Assembly: GCA_963693285.1 (NCBI GenBank)
Contig: OY848917.1
Span: 21,334,245 to 21,398,244 of the forward strand
Source of the DNA: Xestospongia muta
Lineage: Eukaryota > Porifera > Demospongiae > Haplosclerida > Petrosiidae
DNA length: 64,000 nt
Reading direction: 5' to 3'
Of this stretch, positions 59,601 to 64,000 are shown one piece after another; position 1 is the first letter of the stretch; every line of letters begins with the position of its first letter. The notes under the pieces are model-generated. The model worked only from the letters and a program-made list of their open reading frames with translations, did no database searches and was not told where the DNA came from. The position numbers and the translations under genes are program-made.

Positions 59601-59981
59601 ACTTATACTTAGAGTATGTATGAACTTCTAAATGTGATATTACCTTATTACACTAAAAACTGTTCATTCACCAAAATGTTCTTATTACTTACCACCCAAA
59701 CAATATTGACTAATAATTGCTGTACCTGTTTGATTTATAGGATATATATGTGCATATTTATATATTGTGAATGCTATAATTACATAAAATGTATATCACA
59801 ACAAGCACTACAAATATAGAGCAAGAGATTTGGTGCATAATACATAGAAATGTCTACAAACTCATAACATATGACTTACAGCCTGTACAGCTTCTAAATT
59901 GTTGGCATTAGCATTAACTAACATCTTTATAATGACATCATTTTTATTCCAATAAGCTGCATGAAGTGCTGTACGTCCATA
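53610..59981 (-). CDS. Ankyrin-GTPase (Roc-like)-COR-like-death domain protein, eight exons
   Basis: Exons: 59,880-59,981, 59,428-59,520, 58,706-58,804, 57,829-57,927, 56,952-57,050, 54,535-56,607, 54,265-54,331, 53,610-53,917. They join in frame to 979 codons plus stop. The 5' end may lie further right. Ankyrin repeats (YGRTALHAA, NGQTALYIASKEGN three times, FGNTPLHAACKGC) lead into a 691-codon exon. It has a P-loop GNTGAGKSSL (about residue 80 of the exon), switch-II-like VLYDLAGHKEYY and a base-recognition SRLDE. A COR-like region follows (LVEVNGVLFAPKEIEHVHQN, TSVLQRLFPKHDIHMLIGFL). The last exon encodes a six-helix death-like domain (LLADISHQWYVIGTALRVSD, INTWLTSQSSPVTWKTMIST). Roc-COR proteins are GTP-controlled dimers, and death domains assemble signalling complexes. 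A role in innate or cell-death signalling is inference. The tandem ankyrin exons sit in an 877 bp duplication. Confidence 0.88.
54332..54490. repeat. Degenerate ~35-40 bp tandem repeat in an intron
   Basis: CAGTACAAAATG(T/C) with GATCCAGTACAGAATGTGG-like words recurs five or more times in the intron between exons 54,265-54,331 and 54,535-56,607. Confidence 0.8.
57137..58893. repeat. 877 bp tandem duplication carrying ankyrin exons
   Basis: 57,137-58,016 and 58,014-58,893 are nearly identical over a full 877 bp period: intron, ankyrin exon, and next intron. Within each, a ~132 bp segment (57,603-57,734 then 57,735-57,866; 58,480-58,611 then 58,612-58,743) is itself tandemly doubled. It leaves a truncated, unused copy of the 3' end of the exon just before the full exon. 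The exon at 56,952 and the intron after 58,893 are diverged third copies. The exon stays in phase 0, so each duplication adds one 33-residue repeat. Confidence 0.93.
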
Positions 59982-60559
59982 CTAAATGATAATTGTGACA
60001 AACATATGATGAGTCAAAATAAACAAATAAACAAAACATAGATATAAAGATCAAAGGCTAAAGTATTGGATACCTCCCTGTCAAATGTTTTAAAGCTAAA
60101 CTATTGGCCAAAATAGCGCCTCATGAAGCTTCACCTAGTGTCATAGTGCCACATGAAATTTTTTTCTGTGCACCATGTACTCATGATTGTATTACAAGAT
60201 ACAAGGTCTGCAATTATATCACCAAAGAACAAGTCAAGCCTAGTGTTGATCGTAGACAACAAACATCATTTAAAGTCATAAAGGTATGGAATTTATATTC
60301 CTTCTGAATTTAAGTACTATTTGAATTTAATCCCATCTGAAGCCTCATTTTATTGAAGGTTGTTAACCAGCCTCATTTCTCAAAGCAACTTGTCCGAAAA
60401 AAATATCTTAATTACAAAGACTTGTTAAGAAATTTGTACTAAAGCTAGATTGGAACACTATTTCAATGGACATAGTTTAAAGGTGACTTGTATACTGTTG
60501 AGCAAATTAGAAAAATCTGTAGTGAACAGTTCATTCAAAGTGAAGTGGTCATTTTAGTA
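59982..60559. other. Unassigned, possible upstream region of the death-domain gene
   Basis: A 67-codon plus-strand frame (60,104-60,304, with APCTHDCITRYKVCNY) is unrecognised and may be transposon debris. No promoter element could be supported. Confidence 0.35.
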
Positions 60560-62090
60560 CTGAACCAGTTAAACACTATGAGGGACAACCACCTCCTGCA
60601 AAAAGTCTGCACAGGTACAGAAAACTAGTAAATCAATAAATAAGATCGACAAAACTGTGGTTGCTCCAAAATGGTCACAACTCTCTTCTAAAATCAACCC
60701 ATTGCCTGAAATTACATGTACTCCTGATTTCTTTTGCATTGGTACAGTTTCTGAAACATTAAAGGCAAATGACACAGCAGATCAAATAGTTACATCCCAA
60801 AAATAAAATCACATGTCTGTACAACTAGGATAGTACAATGTGTTAAGAGTTCTTAGATGAGTGCAATTCAAGTACATACTAAGTGGAGAAGGTATGAATA
60901 TTCCTAACTTTATCATGTCATGTTTCAGAGGAGACTAATGACTCAAAGAAGGTCATTATTGGCATAGTAATAACTGTCATGAAATATAGAAATACATGTA
61001 CCATATTTGCAATTATTTTTGTGATATATAATTTTCACATTTGTTTAGGAAATGCTATCAACAGAAATTTCAATGATTTTTTTCACATTTCATTTTTTAT
61101 GATATTGGCCCACCATATGTGACATACATATGTGCAGGTAAGAAGCAGTTGGAGAATGACTACTTACTTCACAGTAGAATCAATGATTAGAGGTTACCAC
61201 ATATATATAGATGATTAGGAAAGTTCAGTTGGAGAACAGCTCTTTTGTAAAATTAAATAAAATGATCAACATGATTCTTATCTTGTAGTGTCATTAAAAC
61301 TTGAACAGTCTTTAGGCATGTAACTCAAAATATGGCTTTGATCTACACCCTGTTTTGTGCTGGATTGGGTCTTCTATTTATTGTAAAGTTACTGGTAAAA
61401 GACAATACTCCTACATTCTACTGCAAGGATGACTGGAGATTCTCTGCAAATCATATATCAAAGAAATTCTATTAACTGTAGGCAATCCACTGTAAAGTTA
61501 GAATAGTTGAATATCTTACAAAATAAACACAAATAGATGAAGATTGGTAGTAACAGAGAGGGTACACGAGAACCTCTAATTAAAAAGAATAAGTTTGTTG
61601 ATGAAAGTTGGAAAAATGTTACTCTTAGTGAAACTGGACACAAACAATGCCAATGGCTCTTTCATATCAAAGAAATGTATTAAATTCTATAATTCATAAT
61701 AGAGAGTTTCCATCAATTAATTCTAGAATAACTTTTCAATGACCCAAGTCAAGTACTATTCCATAAAAGTTTGTCATAAGAAGTCTTTCGCTGACTTATT
61801 GGCACTCAAATCTATGGGCTGTAGCCTGTCTGTGCAATTTGCTGGAATAGTAACTACAAAGACATTATCACAAGAGGTGGCACTATATTTTCCTGGGTAT
61901 CCAGGATGTGGTTTTTTGTTTATTATGACATGTTATTTATTGAATTGATGAATTCAACGTGATCTTCAAGCAGGAAGTGTTCAGTCATAAGGATAACCAA
62001 GATGTAGTCTCTATGTCATGTTAGCATTGTCATATGAACAGTAGGCTGGACAGATTTACTAAGTTAAACTTATGCCAGTCCTCTTAGGTG
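60560..62090 (+). pseudogene. Possible piggyBac-type transposase remnant
   Basis: Scattered plus-strand words, SINKIDKTVVAPKWSQLSSK, FADLLALKSMGCSLSVQFAG and VFSHKDNQDVVSMSC, occur in the order of piggyBac N-terminal, LL..LKSMG and K-x-N-K-D-V-x-M regions. There are many stops and frame changes and no catalytic aspartates in context. The identification is weak. Confidence 0.35.
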
Positions 62091-62685
62091 ACCTTACATA
62101 GTAATAATACATTGTAGTTTTTTCTCTCTGAGTCTACCTGCTTTCTTCCCCTTTCAATGGCAGAAGAGCTGTAATGTTTAGTTGTGTCAATATAATATTG
62201 TATTAATATTCATTAATTATACTATGTCATTAACTTTGTAATGTACAATCATGTGATGTTTTGTTGAGAGTTAAAACAATACATGTTAAAGAGAAAGAGA
62301 CCTGAGTGTTTGGGTAGATTAGTGTTTTGAAATAGAAACTTTTTTACTTTTACTTTTTCATTATTTAAGCCACCGATGAAGATAGTTGTTCTGAAACATT
62401 TGGCGTTAATATATATTTTTGCTTGGTGAAATTAAAAAATGAACATTCAAAACAATACATGTTAAACTTTGCATCCATTGTCATTGACTATAATCAGGGA
62501 GTATAAGACATTATAACTAGCAACATAAGTTAAACTACTTATATTTACCTACTTATGGCATCAAGAATCAATTTAACACTTCTTCCAACATTTGATCCAA
62601 TCAGTGATCTTAGCTCCATAAGTCAACAATAGAAAAATTACCAATGACGTTTTTAGATTTACTTTGTAGCCTTGAATATCACAGA
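62091..62685. other. Unassigned sequence
   Basis: No supported gene. Direct words ACAATACATGTTAAA at 62,277 and 62,453 might be parts of a decayed element edge. Confidence 0.35.
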
Positions 62686-63684
62686 TGACAACTAAAAATG
62701 AACTTTGTTGCTGTATTAAGCTGGACAGGCAACAAGAAATATTTGATGCTATTCCAGATACTGGAGATAACTATGCAACAGATATGACAGAACATCTCTT
62801 ACCCAAGAAGAATGTGGACTATGTAATATACCAATTTTGACAAGCAATCTATCAAAAAATGAAAAAGTTTATATATTTGCTACTCAACTTAGAAAATTAG
62901 CAACCTGTTATAAATTCTCTGACTTAGACAGACAATTAAAGTCAGCTATTATACAAAACTGTTATACAAGTCACTCTGAAGATTTCCACTTAATTAATAA
63001 CCTCTCTCTTGATATACAACTTTATCAAGTTAAGCATTAACTATTGAACTCTGAACAGTCGATGCAACCATATCCAAACTTGTTTAAAAGAATTGGACTG
63101 TTGAATGTCAAGATCATGCTACACATTGACAAGACTATACCCCTGAAGCTCAGTCAGTTTATTGCATTCCCTTTCATGAAAAAACTCAAGAAAGAATTAG
63201 ATGATTTAAAATAACAAGAAACCATTAAGATGGTTGAAGGATCCACTCCCTAATGCCTAATTGTTATTCCAAAGAAAATGGTGCTGTTAGACTCAGTGTT
63301 GTCATGAGAATGGCTAAGCTATTTATTGTGAAAGACATCCCAGTCCAACAGTTGATAATTTGATTTATACATTAAATAGAACCACAGTATTATTAAAGCT
63401 TTACTTGTGAGTTGGTTATCACCAATTAGTATTATCACAAGAAAGAACAAGAACAAGTGCGAATGTGATAGGAACTTTGTTACATTTTTGGTTTTGTGTT
63501 CTCAGTGACAGGAATTTCTCCATACTCAAAGAAAGCTGAAATATTCTACAAGACCAATCCACCAACTATAATTTTTGGTGTTAGAGCTCTTTTGGGAATG
63601 ATAATGTATCGTGTAAACTTAAGTTTTAGTGAAATGTACCAGCCACTTAGAGAACTAACCAAGAAAAATGTTCAATTCCAATAG
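62686..63684 (+). pseudogene. Gypsy-type retroelement remnant, gag and RT pieces
   Basis: Gag words EIFDAIPDTGDNYATDMTEH, KNVDYVIYQF and TQLRKLATCYKFSDLDRQLK are followed, after a large deletion, by RT entry words (YPNLFKRIGLLNVKIMLHID and VEGSTP...VIPKK). Then come a YHQL motif and a thumb/connection segment (VRALLGMIMYRVNLSF, PLRELTKKNVQF). The protease, most of the palm and everything after are missing or broken. Inactive. Confidence 0.7.
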
Positions 63685-64000
63685 ACACAGCAGCATGATG
63701 ATTTCTTCAAGAAGATCAAGACACAGCTATGACTTCTTTTGACCAAAACAAAGAAACCCAGCTAATAAATGGTGAGTTGTAATGTCTTACAAAAAATAAT
63801 GCATGCTAACCATTAGGAACCCATGAACAGAAGACAAGCTGGATGTCAATTTGAAGAAGTTGATTGGGCAGACTACAGCTTTTTGATAGAACCAAAGAAA
63901 AATAAACAGTAAATAACAACTCAAATATTATTATTCATTGTGGGAACTGTTTTGTGATACCAACATCTCTACATCAAACAGCCATCTCACTAGCTCACAA
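63685..64000. other. Unassigned end of window
   Basis: No gene or repeat supported. It may continue the Gypsy remnant. Confidence 0.35.

Overview
This is a eukaryotic, AT-rich, intron-containing window. Short GT-AG introns, ankyrin exons of about 99 bp in phase 0, an ankyrin/Roc-like GTPase/death-domain gene, and a mix of pogo, P-like, hAT, piggyBac, BEL/Pao and Gypsy elements point to an early-branching animal. A demosponge (Amphimedon-like) is my best guess. That assignment is inference from gene architecture, not from a database match. No bacterial-type operons, tRNA or rRNA genes were seen.

Layout. 1-9,190: satellite array of alternating ~625 and ~643 bp units with internal ~140 bp subrepeats, fading out after 8,700. 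9,880-10,524 (-): two ankyrin exons of a gene fragment. 11,218-17,066: block bracketed by ~330-400 bp inverted repeats, holding a RecQ-helicase fragment (+), tandem basic exons (-) and a decayed pogo-like transposase with a PHD-like finger (-). 17.07-17.75 kb: CATA microsatellites. 17,974-18,094 (-): orphan acyl-CoA synthetase exon. 19,205-22,075 (-): intact 3' half (7 exons, 264 codons) of a bubblegum-type long-chain acyl-CoA synthetase whose 5' half is absent.

23-38.9 kb is a transposon graveyard with nested insertions: a P-like transposase (+) with a convergent companion ORF (-), an hAT interrupted by another hAT with 8 bp target duplications, a piggyBac remnant (-), and a BEL/Pao retroelement (+) itself interrupted by a third hAT. 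39,417-42,067 (-): an AATF/BFR2 homologue with a nonsense codon and two frameshifts. 42,070-46,955: pogo-like transposon with ~380 bp inverted ends and a TA target duplication, encoding a DDD transposase plus a C48 (Ulp1-like) protease joined to a PHD finger. 46,990-47,640: scrambled pieces of the death-domain gene.

47,886-51,663: a complete-looking 3.8 kb transposon with inverted ends and a 6 bp target duplication. It encodes a multi-exon integrase-type (IS3EU-like) transposase (+) and, convergent to it, a six-exon, fully open 326-residue companion protein (-) with a SAM-like N-terminus and a CxxC zinc-ribbon-like C-terminus. I regard this as the most interesting system here. 53,610-59,981 (-): an open eight-exon gene for an ankyrin-GTPase-COR-like-death protein, its ankyrin exons multiplied by an 877 bp tandem duplication. 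60.5-62.1 kb (+): possible piggyBac remnant. 62.7-63.7 kb (+): Gypsy remnant.

The only host genes with open frames across all visible exons are the acyl-CoA synthetase 3' half and the death-domain gene. Most of the rest is mobile or decaying sequence.
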